Part shown: piece by piece, positions 1-7,985 of the stretch
Numbering within the stretch: position 1 is the stretch's first letter
How the letters are laid out: every line of letters starts with the position of its first letter
NCBI GenBank assembly: GCA_030537735.1
Contig: JAUNVG010000012.1
Coordinates: 1 to 60,511 of the forward strand
DNA length: 60,511 bases
Direction of reading: 5' to 3'
Source of the DNA: Actinomycetaceae bacterium
GTDB lineage: Bacteria; Actinomycetota; Actinomycetes; Actinomycetales; Actinomycetaceae
Position numbers and translations under genes: made by a program
The notes under the pieces: model-generated
The model's input: only the letters and a program-made list of their open reading frames with translations
What the model was told of the DNA's origin: nothing
Database searches by the model: none

Positions 1-174
1 CCCTCCCGCCGCTGGCAGCTCGTTCCCGGGTCAGCCCCTCCCGCCCCGGGCTGTCTGTTTTCGGTGCGTTCTCGCCGGCCGCGGGCTTTTCTATCCACCG
101 ATCGCCACCGTGTCGGTTGCGTGGGGGTGGATTTCCCGTATCGGTGTCAGTGTGGAGGTCGATATGGTGTTGGA

Positions 175-203
175 AGTTTGTACGCCTCACAGGCGTACAA
201 ACT
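175..203. repeat. Perfect 13-bp inverted repeat, 3-nt loop
   Basis: The arms AGTTTGTACGCCT and AGGCGTACAAACT are perfectly complementary and separated by CAC. No run of T follows, so it is not a canonical intrinsic terminator. It may be a protein-binding palindrome, a recombination site or a Rho-independent end without a U-tract. Function unknown. Confidence 0.75.
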
Positions 204-212
204 CAGAAATTA

Positions 213-280
213 AAGTCCCAACGACAGGCTCACTAAGCACCAGCGCCTGGGCTGCTAAGTCCCAACGACAGGCCCGCTAA
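213..280. repeat. Two 24-nt direct repeats, 44-bp period
   Basis: AAGTCCCAACGACAGGC followed by TCACTAA (213-236) recurs as the same 17-mer followed by CCGCTAA (257-280), 22 of 24 bases identical, with 20 nt between. Two copies are not enough to call a CRISPR array, and no cas gene is present. They lie between the palindrome and the promoter of the AlbA_2 gene and could be iteron-like or regulatory. Confidence 0.7.
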
Positions 281-340
281 AACCCGAAGAACCGGCCATT
301 TTCAGCCGCTTTGCGCGCAAATCCGCAACAGCTCGCAAGC

Positions 341-403
341 TCTAACATACTCTAACGTACTCTAACGAGCTCTAACGTACTCTAACAATGTTATAGTTAC
401 AGC
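341..403 (+). promoter_or_regulatory. Phased 10-bp operator repeats and leaderless promoter
   Basis: TCTAAC occurs five times at exactly 10-bp spacing (starts 341, 351, 361, 371, 381), mostly as TCTAACGTAC. This puts each copy on the same face of the helix. A -10-like TATAGT (392-397) follows, then 6 nt, then the ATG at 404. There is no Shine-Dalgarno sequence, so the transcript is probably leaderless. The repeats cover the -35 and upstream region, which suggests cooperative binding of a regulator, plausibly the protein encoded by this gene (inference). Confidence 0.6.
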
Positions 404-1804
404 ATGTTTTCTAGTGGGGTCGAAAGAGCACTGAACTTGCCGCCCGATGAGGCCGTCAAAGAGCTTGCGGCGCTGCCTGAAACTCAATGGTTCGAACGTA
501 AATCTGGCAAAGTAGCAGCGGCGGACCTGTCGAAGCCGATAGTCGCCATGGCGAACGCCGAAGGTGGCGTAATCGCGGTCGGTCTGCGCAGTGGGGAAGT
601 AGAACCTGTAAGCGACAACGCCGATAATCAGATTCGTCAGGCAGCCATAGACTTCACTAGGCCGCAGGTGAGAACTCAAGTAGCTGAAATTAATTCATCT
701 TCCGGGAGGGTCCTGATCTTACGTGTGGCTCCCGGCGACCAGGTGCACGAAACTCATAAGGGGGAGTGCTACCAGCGGATAGGGGATGAATCCAGGCGCT
801 TGACGTTCTCGCAACGGCAAGAGCTCCAATGGGACCGAGGTGTTGCTAACTTCAGTGCCAGGCCTGTCGAAGGTGTCAACGTCGATGACCTGGACAGCAA
901 ACAACTAACTCAATACCAGCGCAACTTGGGATCTTCCTCCGTTGAACGCGCACTCGAAGCCAGGGATCTTTTAACTGTCAACGGCCAGGTCACCATTGCT
1001 GCTTACCTCCTTTTCGCCAACCGACCTCAGCAGCTTTTCCCCAATGCCTACGTGCGAGTGATTAAATACCTAGATAATGATCGCGGAACAGGAAGCGCAC
1101 TGCAGATCGAGGACGGCTGCGACCTCCGTTGTGAAGGTTCCCTGCCCGAGCAAATTGAGCAGGCAAAGAAAGCTATTTCCCAGTTCTTGCCGCGCAGGCG
1201 CGGGCTAGGGGCAAGCGGTAGGTTCGAATCCCTACCAATAATTCCCCAGGATGCTTGGCTGGAGGGGCTAGTAAATGCCGTAATCCACCGGTCATACAGC
1301 ATCAGCGGAGATCATATTAGGGTTGAAATCTTCCCTAATCGCGTGGAGATAACCAGTCCGGGCCGTTTCCCAGGCTTGTCTAACCCGGCGAGCCCAGAGA
1401 CGATCAGCCGCAACGCTCGCAACCCTCGCATAGCTAGAGTCTGCGCGGAGTTCGGTTTCGCACAAGAGTTAGGTGAGGGGATCCGGCGCATATTCAATGA
1501 GATGCGCAAGATGGGTTTAACAGACCCCATGTATCAACAAACCCCCGAAGCTGTGCGTCTAACGCTATCGGCAAGCAATACGGTTCCAAGTCAAATCCTC
1601 GATCAGGTCGGGGGAAGTGGCAAGCTAATCCTGGACGCTTTGCGACAGGCTCAACGCCCGTTAGGGACTGGACAGATCGTAGAAATAGTAGGGCTAGCGC
1701 GCCCCACCGTGCTGCGACACCTGCGCCGATTAGCGGAAGTTGACCTGGTCTACCGTGAGGGAGCTTCGCCGAAAGATCCCCGCGCCACTTGGTCACTGAA
1801 ATGA
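404..1804 (+). CDS. AlbA_2 / GHKL-like ATP-binding putative regulator
   Basis: 466-aa protein of the COG2865 type. The N-terminal AlbA_2 (Schlafen AAA_4) domain is visible in roughly residues 20-130, with FERKSGKVAAADLSKPIVAM and then ANAEGGVIAVGL. A GHKL-like ATPase segment (HATPase_c_4) lies near residues 285-360, with GLVNAVIHRSY and VEITSPGRFPG. The last 70 residues look like a winged helix (GQIVEIVGLARPTVLRHLRR). Such proteins are usually annotated as putative transcriptional regulators and are often found in accessory DNA, sometimes near defence genes; their exact function is mostly unknown. The ATG at 404 is chosen because a -10 hexamer ends 6 nt before it. The gene is flanked by a 47-bp direct repeat that includes its own promoter, which suggests mobility. 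It converges on the glycosyltransferase downstream. Confidence 0.8.
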   Translation: MFSSGVERALNLPPDEAVKELAALPETQWFERKSGKVAAADLSKPIVAMANAEGGVIAVGLRSGEVEPVSDNADNQIRQAAIDFTRPQVRTQVAEINSSSGRVLILRVAPGDQVHETHKGECYQRIGDESRRLTFSQRQELQWDRGVANFSARPVEGVNVDDLDSKQLTQYQRNLGSSSVERALEARDLLTVNGQVTIAAYLLFANRPQQLFPNAYVRVIKYLDNDRGTGSALQIEDGCDLRCEGSLPEQIEQAKKAISQFLPRRRGLGASGRFESLPIIPQDAWLEGLVNAVIHRSYSISGDHIRVEIFPNRVEITSPGRFPGLSNPASPETISRNARNPRIARVCAEFGFAQELGEGIRRIFNEMRKMGLTDPMYQQTPEAVRLTLSASNTVPSQILDQVGGSGKLILDALRQAQRPLGTGQIVEIVGLARPTVLRHLRRLAEVDLVYREGASPKDPRATWSLK

Positions 1805-1830
1805 GAGTTGAGAGCCGCGCATTTAAGGAA

Positions 1831-1877
1831 CTACTCTAACAAGCTCTAACGTACTCTAACATTGTTATAGTTACAGC
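1831..1877 (+). repeat. Downstream copy of the AlbA_2 promoter repeat
   Basis: This 47-bp stretch matches 357-403 at 44 positions (differences opposite 357, 367 and 388). It carries three TCTAAC units at 10-bp spacing and the TATAGT hexamer (1866-1871). It lies just after the stop codon of the AlbA_2 gene and 19 bp before the 3' end of the opposing glycosyltransferase gene. It could be a second operator and promoter giving antisense RNA, or the scar of a cassette insertion or duplication. Confidence 0.8.
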
Positions 1878-1895
1878 TCCCTGTGGGAACGCTCG

Positions 1896-3248
1896 TCATA
1901 CCCTGTCCTGGGCTCGCCAGTAGAAGCCGGTGACCACTCCAACCGCGTGTTCCCACGTCAGAGGTTGCGAGGCCAACGCCCCCGCACGTAACTGCCGCAA
2001 ACGTTGCCGATCGCGATCCAACTCCACCAGCAAGGAAACCAGGTGCTCATCGGAACGAGCGGCGACACCGTCCTCGCCATCGGAAATGGAATCACAAATA
2101 CCCGACCCCTTGCGGTACAGCACCGGCAGGCCGCAGGCGTGAGCCTCCATCGCTGCGATCCCGAAAGCTTCCTTCGTCACGGTGGAAATGAACAGGTCCG
2201 ACTGCTGGTAGGCGTGAGCTAACTGCTCGGCGCTCACCCGCCCGGGCAGGTCCACCTTGAAACCGCGTTTACGTAAATGCTGCAGGTAGGGCAGTAGAAC
2301 ACCGTCACCGAAAATGCGTAAGTCGATGTGGGCGCCTCGCTCGCGGGCGGCGTCAACGACTTTCACGAGGGCGAGGACGCGCTTGCGTCTTACCAGGCGG
2401 CAGGCAGTTACCACCCGCAGGGGGCGGAGCTCATCAGGATGCGGGACGTAGGGGCGGTGGGAGTCGTCAAAAGAATCGGGCGAATCAGCACAGGACTTGC
2501 GGGAGTCTTCGCTGGCGATGCTTTGGCTGCGTACGCGCAGCCACGGCTGGGAATCAATCGAGTTCGGCAACACCTCGATGGGGAGGTTGGCGATGTCCTC
2601 AATAGCGGCAGCAGCGGGGCCGGAAACCGCCGTCAGAATTAGGCCAGCTCGCGCCCACTTCTTCAGCGGGTAGAAATGGCGGAAGACCGTGGCCGCATCC
2701 GAAACCACTGAATGCCAGGTCACCACTGCTGGCAACTCCAGGCGCACGCACGTATTGGCGGCCGCGCGCGCCAGGGGAGAAACAGTGGAACAGTGAATGT
2801 GTGCAACGTCGAAAGTAGGCAGCTCAGCAGCTAGTTGTTTAGCGGCTAAGGGGTTAAAAGGCATTGCCGCCGGTAACGGTAAAGATAAGCGGCGTATCTG
2901 GGGGCGGGGTCGGGATCCTGGTAGGGGGCCGCCGTTGACTGCGTCAGTCTGGGCACCGTCGTCGACCGCGTCAGTCTGGGGGCGGGGTCGGGATCCTGGC
3001 TGGGGGTCGCCGTTGACTGCGTCAGTCTGGGTAGCGCCGTTGACCGCGTTAGTCTGGGAGCCGCCGTCAACTGCCTCCGGCTGGGGGTCGTAGCTTCCCA
3101 CGCCGGTGGTTTTATCGATCCCGGCAGTAGTGGTGAACACGCACACTTCGTGGCCGGCTTGGGAAAGGGCGTGAGCCAGTCCTGCCACCTGGGTTTCGAT
3201 GCCACCTAAACGTGGCAGATAACAGTCACTAACTAGGGCAATACGCAT
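1896..3248 (-). CDS. GT4 glycosyltransferase with internal tandem repeat
   Basis: 450-aa retaining glycosyltransferase, family GT4 (PimB/PimA-like fold). The N-terminal acceptor domain starts MRIALVSDCYLPRLGGIETQ; the C-terminal donor domain has VVTACRLVRRKRVLALV and the family-typical acidic motif region TKEAFGIAAMEAHACGLPVL (the EX7E element, E in KEAFGIAAMEA). Likely substrate is a nucleotide-sugar or polyprenyl-sugar donor transferred to a lipid or cell-wall glycan; the acceptor cannot be told. Residues about 55-117 are an unusual Pro/Asp/Asn-rich insert made of two 26-aa repeats plus a partial unit, ending in PGSRPRPQ, placed after the second strand of the Rossmann fold. The insert is probably a surface loop. 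No close operon partner. Confidence 0.85.
   Translation of the reverse strand: MRIALVSDCYLPRLGGIETQVAGLAHALSQAGHEVCVFTTTAGIDKTTGVGSYDPQPEAVDGGSQTNAVNGATQTDAVNGDPQPGSRPRPQTDAVDDGAQTDAVNGGPLPGSRPRPQIRRLSLPLPAAMPFNPLAAKQLAAELPTFDVAHIHCSTVSPLARAAANTCVRLELPAVVTWHSVVSDAATVFRHFYPLKKWARAGLILTAVSGPAAAAIEDIANLPIEVLPNSIDSQPWLRVRSQSIASEDSRKSCADSPDSFDDSHRPYVPHPDELRPLRVVTACRLVRRKRVLALVKVVDAARERGAHIDLRIFGDGVLLPYLQHLRKRGFKVDLPGRVSAEQLAHAYQQSDLFISTVTKEAFGIAAMEAHACGLPVLYRKGSGICDSISDGEDGVAARSDEHLVSLLVELDRDRQRLRQLRAGALASQPLTWEHAVGVVTGFYWRAQDRV
2898..3090. repeat. 78-bp coding tandem repeat in the GT4 gene
   Basis: Two 78-bp units start at about 2898 and 2976, followed by a partial third. Shared cores include GGGGCGGGGTCGGGATCCTG and TTGACTGCGTCAGTCTGG. 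The period is a multiple of three, so copy-number changes keep the reading frame. This is a candidate variable-number repeat. Confidence 0.85.
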
Positions 3249-3312
3249 TTAGTGCTCGTCCATCTATCACGGCTGTGCCAGCGCCCAAGAAGGCTGGCGC
3301 TGGGGCGGTGAA

Positions 3313-4050
3313 CTAGAAGCCGAGTTCTTCGGCGCGACGCAAGAACTCCGACAGGCGGTTAGCGGCCGCCACCACGGCAGGGCCGTGCATGCGTCCGGGT
3401 TGGCGACCCATTCGTTCAACCGGGCCGGAGATTGAAACAGCGGCGACAACGCGACCGCCGGGGCCTCGTACCGGAGCAGAAACGGAAGCCACGCCGGCTT
3501 CACGTTCAGCTACCGACTGCGCCCAGCCTCGCCGACGCACGGCAGACAACATGGTGGCGTTGAATGAAGCTCCATACAGGCCGCGGTGCAGGCGGTCGGG
3601 TTCTTCCCACGCCAATAGCACCTGGGCGGCGGAGCCGGCTTTCATGGAAAGAGACGCACCCACGGGGATGGAATCACGCAGACCCATTTGCCGCTCGGCG
3701 GCAGCCACGCATACGCGCTGGTCGCCTTGGCGGCGATAGAGCTGAGAGGACTCCTTCGTGTGGTCGCGAAGCGCGATAAGTACCGGAGTGGCTGAAGCGA
3801 GCAGCCGGTCCTCACCTGCGGCGGAGGACAGTTCCGCCAGGCGCGGCCCTAAAACGAAGCGCCCCTGCATATCACGCGCTACGAAGCGGTGGTATTCAAG
3901 GGCGACGGCTAAACGGTGTGCGGTGGGGCGCGCTAACTGCGTACTTGCCACCAGTTGAGCCAAGGTTGCGGGGCCGGATTCAAGAGCTGAAAGGACCAGT
4001 GCAGCCTTGTCTAATACACCTACTCCACTAGATGCTGATTCCTCGTCCAT
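3313..4050 (-). CDS. ndgR: IclR-family leucine regulator NdgR/LtbR
   Basis: 245-aa regulator with an N-terminal winged helix ([20 protein letters not shown], then [18 protein letters not shown]) and a C-terminal IclR ligand domain with [18 protein letters not shown] and [16 protein letters not shown]. These are strong signatures of the actinobacterial NdgR/LtbR group, which is known to control leuCD and other amino-acid genes. It is divergent from leuC, as in Streptomyces and Corynebacterium. On its own strand, TAATAT (4057-4062) sits 6 nt before the ATG, so it is probably leaderless. A palindrome lies just upstream of that hexamer, which suggests self-repression as well as control of leuCD. 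Symbol by family analogy. Confidence 0.92.
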   Translation of the reverse strand: MDEESASSGVGVLDKAALVLSALESGPATLAQLVASTQLARPTAHRLAVALEYHRFVARDMQGRFVLGPRLAELSSAAGEDRLLASATPVLIALRDHTKESSQLYRRQGDQRVCVAAAERQMGLRDSIPVGASLSMKAGSAAQVLLAWEEPDRLHRGLYGASFNATMLSAVRRRGWAQSVAEREAGVASVSAPVRGPGGRVVAAVSISGPVERMGRQPGRMHGPAVVAAANRLSEFLRRAEELGF

Positions 4051-4056
4051 GCGTTG

Positions 4057-4082
4057 ATATTAGCATCTCATTGGGTGAGATG
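4057..4082. promoter_or_regulatory. Candidate NdgR operator overlapping its own promoter
   Basis: CATCTCA-ttggg-TGAGATG (4064-4082) is a perfect 7-bp inverted repeat with a 5-nt spacer. Directly next to it is TAATAT (minus strand, 4057-4062), the -10 of the regulator gene. The site lies between the divergent ndgR and leuC genes. Binding of the IclR regulator here is inferred from position and symmetry. A weak leuC promoter pair, TTGGAC (4109-4114) and TATTCG (4132-4137) with 17-bp spacing, lies downstream. Confidence 0.5.
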
Positions 4083-4235
4083 GTTAATCGTTGGGGGTGG
4101 GAAATTCGTTGGACTGGCTTAGAAAGACGGTTATTCGCCGTCCCGAGCAACAGTGAAACCATTTCCCGCGCCACCAGTGGGTACCTGAATCGACCCTGGG
4201 AAAAGCGCGCTAAGAAGCAGAAAGGGGTAGCCACC

Positions 4236-5657
4236 ATGGGGAAGACTATGGCGGAAAAAGTGTGGCATGACCACATCGTGACCAAAGGCGCTGACGGAGC
4301 CCCCGACCTGCTTTACATCGACTTACACCTGTGCCACGAAGTCACCAGCCCGCAAGCCTTCGACGGGTTGCGACAAGCGGGACGGCCGGTACGGCGCCCC
4401 GACCTGACGATCGCCACCGAGGACCACAACACCCCCACGGTGAACATCAACCAACCGATCGCAGACCCCACTTCGCGTCTACAGATTGAAACCTTGCGCG
4501 CCAACGCCAAGGAGTTCGGCATCCGCCTGCACCCCCTGGGTGATGAGGAACAAGGAATCGTCCACGTCGTCGGACCGCAGCTGGGGCTGACCCAGCCGGG
4601 AATGACCATTGTTTGCGGCGACTCCCACACCTCCACCCACGGGGCTTTCGGGGCACTGGCGTTCGGCATCGGCACTTCCGAGGTCGAACACGTCCTCGCC
4701 ACCCAAACCTTGCCGCTGGCGCCTTTCAAAACCATGGCAGTTACCGTGAACGGTTCCCTACCGCAGGGAGCCGGCGCGAAAGACATTATTTTGGCGGTGA
4801 TCGCAAAGATCGGCACCGGCGGGGGACAGGGGTACGTGATTGAGTACCGCGGGCAAGCCATCCGCGAACTGTCCATGGAAGGGCGCATGACGGTTTGCAA
4901 CATGTCCATTGAAGCTGGAGCGCGAGCCGGCATGGTGGCGCCGGACCAAACCACGTTCGACTACTTGAAGGGACGGCCCCACGCTCCCACCGGGCAGGAC
5001 TGGGAAGACGCGGTCACCTACTGGAGTTCCTTAGCAAGTGACGAGGGCGCCCAGTTCGACACCGAGGTCGTCCTCGAAGGCAGCGACTTGGAGCCGTTCG
5101 TAACGTGGGGGACGAACCCGGGGCAGGGCGTGCCACTGTCGGCGCAAGTTCCTAACCCGGAAGAAATGACTGACCCCGATCAGGCCTTAGCCGCCCAGCG
5201 TGCCTTGGAATACATGGACCTGCAGCCGGGAACCCCGATGCGTGAAGTCGCCGTAGACGTGGTGTTCCTGGGGTCATGCACCAACGGGCGGATCGAGGAT
5301 TTGAGGCAGGCTGCCAGCATTGTGAAGGGACGTAAACTTGCCCCCGGAGTGCAGATGCTGGTGGTTCCTGGCTCGGCGAAAGTGCGTTTGCAAGCTGAAG
5401 CTGAGGGCTTGGATAAGGTCTTCACTGAGTTTGGAGCGCAGTGGCGTCACGCTGGCTGCTCGATGTGTTTGGGGATGAACCCTGACCAGTTGCAGCCGGG
5501 GCAGCGGTGTGCGTCAACTTCGAACCGCAACTTCGAGGGCCGGCAAGGTAAGGGCGGTCGCACCCACCTGGTGTCCCCGGTGGTGGCGGCGTGTACGGCG
5601 GTTACCGGACGGCTATCTAGCCCGGTGGATCTACCCGAGTTAACGGCAGCTATCTGA
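4236..5657 (+). CDS. leuC: 3-isopropylmalate dehydratase large subunit
   Basis: 473-aa catalytic subunit of isopropylmalate isomerase, converting 2-isopropylmalate to 3-isopropylmalate in leucine synthesis, cytoplasmic, with a 4Fe-4S cluster. Visible motifs: [20 protein letters not shown], cluster ligands in [14 protein letters not shown] and [13 protein letters not shown], and substrate-binding [20 protein letters not shown]. The frame is open back to 4032, but the ATG at 4236 is chosen: it follows AGAAAGGGG, gives the family's usual N-terminus ([15 protein letters not shown]) and the normal length. It pairs with leuD 18 nt downstream and is divergent from ndgR. Confidence 0.97.
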   Translation: MGKTMAEKVWHDHIVTKGADGAPDLLYIDLHLCHEVTSPQAFDGLRQAGRPVRRPDLTIATEDHNTPTVNINQPIADPTSRLQIETLRANAKEFGIRLHPLGDEEQGIVHVVGPQLGLTQPGMTIVCGDSHTSTHGAFGALAFGIGTSEVEHVLATQTLPLAPFKTMAVTVNGSLPQGAGAKDIILAVIAKIGTGGGQGYVIEYRGQAIRELSMEGRMTVCNMSIEAGARAGMVAPDQTTFDYLKGRPHAPTGQDWEDAVTYWSSLASDEGAQFDTEVVLEGSDLEPFVTWGTNPGQGVPLSAQVPNPEEMTDPDQALAAQRALEYMDLQPGTPMREVAVDVVFLGSCTNGRIEDLRQAASIVKGRKLAPGVQMLVVPGSAKVRLQAEAEGLDKVFTEFGAQWRHAGCSMCLGMNPDQLQPGQRCASTSNRNFEGRQGKGGRTHLVSPVVAACTAVTGRLSSPVDLPELTAAI

Positions 5658-5675
5658 GCGGCAGGAGGAGTAAAA

Positions 5676-6266
5676 ATGGAACGTTTCATTTCTCACACCG
5701 GGGTTGGCGCTCCGCTGCGTCGCACCAACGTTGACACTGACCAGATCATTCCCGCGGTCTACTTAAAGCGCGTTACGCGCAGCGGGTTCGAAGATGCCCT
5801 GTTCGCGTCCTGGCGGGGCGAGGACGATTTCGTCCTTAATCAGCCGGCGTACCAGAACGCTTCGGTGCTGGTGGCAGGACGTGACTTCGGTACCGGGTCC
5901 TCGCGCGAACACGCGGTGTGGGCGTTGAAAGACTATGGTTTCAAGGTGGTTTTGAGCCCGAAGTTCGCCGACATTTTCCGCGGTAACTCCGGCAAACAGG
6001 GCCTGGTGACTGGGGTGATTACCGATGAGGTGTGCGAACAGTTGTGGAAGGAACTGGAAGCTAACCCCGGGGCGGAAGTGACGGTGGACCTAGAGAGTCA
6101 GACGGTCAAGTGCGGTTCAGTTGATGCTACTTTCGACATTGACTCATATACGCGCTGGCGCCTGATGGAAGGGCTCGATGATATCTCGTTGACGCTGTTG
6201 AATGAAGCCGACATTAACGATTACGAGTCGCGTCGCCCGGCGTTCAAACCCCGCACCTTGGAGTGA
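5676..6266 (+). CDS. leuD: 3-isopropylmalate dehydratase small subunit
   Basis: 196-aa small subunit forming the swivel domain that completes the active site of LeuC. Motifs: [36 protein letters not shown] (substrate-recognition loop) and [14 protein letters not shown]. The start follows a strong AGGAGG site. It is co-transcribed with leuC (18-nt gap) and is predicted to share its NdgR control. Length is normal for the family. Confidence 0.97.
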   Translation: MERFISHTGVGAPLRRTNVDTDQIIPAVYLKRVTRSGFEDALFASWRGEDDFVLNQPAYQNASVLVAGRDFGTGSSREHAVWALKDYGFKVVLSPKFADIFRGNSGKQGLVTGVITDEVCEQLWKELEANPGAEVTVDLESQTVKCGSVDATFDIDSYTRWRLMEGLDDISLTLLNEADINDYESRRPAFKPRTLE

Positions 6267-6453
6267 TAATGCACTTGGAGCCCGCCCCGGGGCGCACTCA
6301 CCCGAAGCGGGGCGAGGATACAAACTCGTGCCGGTTACAGTGATGCGAGTGGTTGGAAACGCTGGCCACCTGTCGTTTAGTAATGCTGCTTGGCTTGAGT
6401 AAACTAGCTAATAGCAGTTGAACGGAGACTGCATCGGCGTTGGGAAGGCAGAT

Positions 6454-7764
6454 ATGGATTCGGTGTTGCGGGTAAATGGCGGCAAACCGCTGCATGGCGA
6501 AATCACGGTGCGAGGGGCAAAAAACCTGGTACCCAAAGCTATGGTGGCGTCTTTACTGGCTGACACCCCGTCGAAACTGCGTAACGTGCCTCTTATCCGC
6601 GATGTTGACGTGGTCTCTCAACTACTGCACCTACACGGGGTGGGAGTTAACTTCGACCAGGGGGCGGGCGTACTCGACCTGGACCCGTCGGCGGTAACTT
6701 CAGCGCGAATCGATGCCATTGGATCCTTGGCGGGCTCATCGCGTATCCCGATCCTGTTCTGCGGTCCACTCTTGCACCGCTTAGGGGAGGCCTTCATCCC
6801 CGACCTAGGGGGATGCAATATTGGTGGCCGGCCGATTGACTTCCACCTGGAAACCTTGCGTTCATTTGGTGCGCGAGTGGAAAAACTCGACACCGGTTTG
6901 CGCATCGTGGCGAAAAGGCGTTTGCGAGGTACGCAGGTAGCCTTGCCTTACCCTTCGGTGGGGGCGACGGAACAAACCCTGCTGACGGCGGTGATGGCGG
7001 AAGGGCTGACGGAGCTGACCGGCGCCGCCATTGAACCGGAGATCATGGACCTAATCAACGTCCTGCAGAAGATGGGTGCGATTATTTCGGTCGATACCGA
7101 TCGCACCATCCGTATCGAGGGCGTGGACCACCTTGAAGGCTACACTCACACTGCGCTGCCAGACCGCATTGAGGCAGCGTCATGGGCGTCGGCGGCCCTG
7201 GCAACCGGGGGTGACATTTACGTTCGCGGTGCGAACCAGCCGGACATGCTCACTTTCTTAAATACTTTCCGCAAAGCTGGTGGCCAGTTCCGCGTTGACG
7301 ACAACGGTATTCGGTTCTGGCACCCGGGTGAGCCTTTGCAACCCATCGCGCTAGAAACCAATGTTCACCCCGGCTTCATGACGGATTGGCAACAGCCTTT
7401 AGTGGTGGCTCTGACGCAAGCCACGGGGCTGTCGATTGTGCATGAGACAGTGTATGAAAACCGTTTCGGATTCACTGAAGCACTACGGCAAATGGGCGCC
7501 AATATTCAGGTCTACCGTGAGTGCCTGGGGCGTTTGGAGTGTCGTTTTGGGCGCTCTAACTTCTACCACTCGGCAGTGATTTCCGGCCCCACGAAGCTAA
7601 GCGGTACGGAGATCACGGTCCCGGATCTGCGCGGCGGATTCTCCCACTTGATTGCGGCGCTGGCAGCTGAAGGCCAGTCCGTGGTGCACGGCATCGACAT
7701 GATTTCGCGCGGCTACGAACACTTCCTCACCAAGTTGCGTCAACTAAATGCAGACGTGGAGTGA
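6454..7764 (+). CDS. murA: UDP-GlcNAc 1-carboxyvinyltransferase MurA
   Basis: 436-aa enolpyruvyl transferase with the EPSP-synthase fold. It adds enolpyruvate from PEP to UDP-GlcNAc, the first committed step of peptidoglycan synthesis. Visible: VNGGKPLHGEITVRGAKN at the N-terminus (Lys-Asn pair), the loop LGGCNIGGRPIDFH carrying the catalytic Cys, and HPGFMTDWQQPLVVALTQA with the catalytic Asp. Cys rather than Asp in the loop would predict fosfomycin sensitivity (known for MurA, not tested here). The ATG at 6454 is preferred over an in-frame ATG at 6418 because it follows GGGAAG and gives the usual N-terminus. It stands alone, in the same direction as leuCD. Confidence 0.96.
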   Translation: MDSVLRVNGGKPLHGEITVRGAKNLVPKAMVASLLADTPSKLRNVPLIRDVDVVSQLLHLHGVGVNFDQGAGVLDLDPSAVTSARIDAIGSLAGSSRIPILFCGPLLHRLGEAFIPDLGGCNIGGRPIDFHLETLRSFGARVEKLDTGLRIVAKRRLRGTQVALPYPSVGATEQTLLTAVMAEGLTELTGAAIEPEIMDLINVLQKMGAIISVDTDRTIRIEGVDHLEGYTHTALPDRIEAASWASAALATGGDIYVRGANQPDMLTFLNTFRKAGGQFRVDDNGIRFWHPGEPLQPIALETNVHPGFMTDWQQPLVVALTQATGLSIVHETVYENRFGFTEALRQMGANIQVYRECLGRLECRFGRSNFYHSAVISGPTKLSGTEITVPDLRGGFSHLIAALAAEGQSVVHGIDMISRGYEHFLTKLRQLNADVE

Positions 7765-7818
7765 ACCCAGCGCCTTAGCCGCAACCAGCGCGAGCAGCGT
7801 GGGGAGCGTGAGCGGCCC

Positions 7819-7916
7819 GCAGTAGGGCGCGTGCAAACCGCTTGTGTACAACGCCCCTAGCTGCGGCACCTACGAACCGCAGCGGCGCGCGTGCAAACCA
7901 CAGCAGGGCGCGTGCA
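7819..7916. repeat. Three degenerate intergenic direct repeats
   Basis: GCAGTAGGGCGCGTGCAAAC (7819-7838), GCAGCGGCGCGCGTGCAAAC (7879-7898) and the shorter AGCAGGGCGCGTGCA (7902-7916) lie in the 221-bp gap between murA and the acyltransferase. I see no gene or clear hairpin in the gap. The copies differ at several bases. Function unknown. Confidence 0.6.
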
Positions 7917-7973
7917 GTGACGTGTTAAACCCGTAAATGCGGACACAACGCTGGCGCGGGGGCTCTTTACAGT

Positions 7974-7985
7974 TATGCTTACAGG
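7974..7985 (+). promoter_or_regulatory. Leaderless -10 of the acyltransferase gene
   Basis: TATGCT (7974-7979) is followed by 6 nt and then the GTG start at 7986. There is no Shine-Dalgarno sequence before that start. The arrangement matches the leaderless pattern seen at other genes here. Confidence 0.5.

Larger units (their letters stand above)
1..340. other. Non-coding, repeat-bearing left flank
   Basis: I recognise no gene here. All three forward frames stay open for the first 200 bases or so, but none gives a recognisable protein and none has a convincing start, so chance openness in GC-rich DNA is the simplest reading. The last 165 bases hold a perfect 13-bp palindrome and two near-identical 24-nt direct repeats, listed separately. 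A gene could extend in from the left of the window. Confidence 0.5.

Noticed and set aside
213..280. Short CRISPR array
   Set aside because: Only two 24-nt repeats with a 20-nt gap, no leader and no cas genes in the window.
1..280. Coding region at the left edge
   Set aside because: Three forward frames are open for 200 bases or more, but none has recognisable motifs or a start with support, and the stretch ends in non-coding repeats.
4032..4235. Long N-terminal extension of LeuC
   Set aside because: The frame is open from 4032, but that part overlaps the ndgR operator and start and has no family character. The start at 4236 has a good ribosome site.
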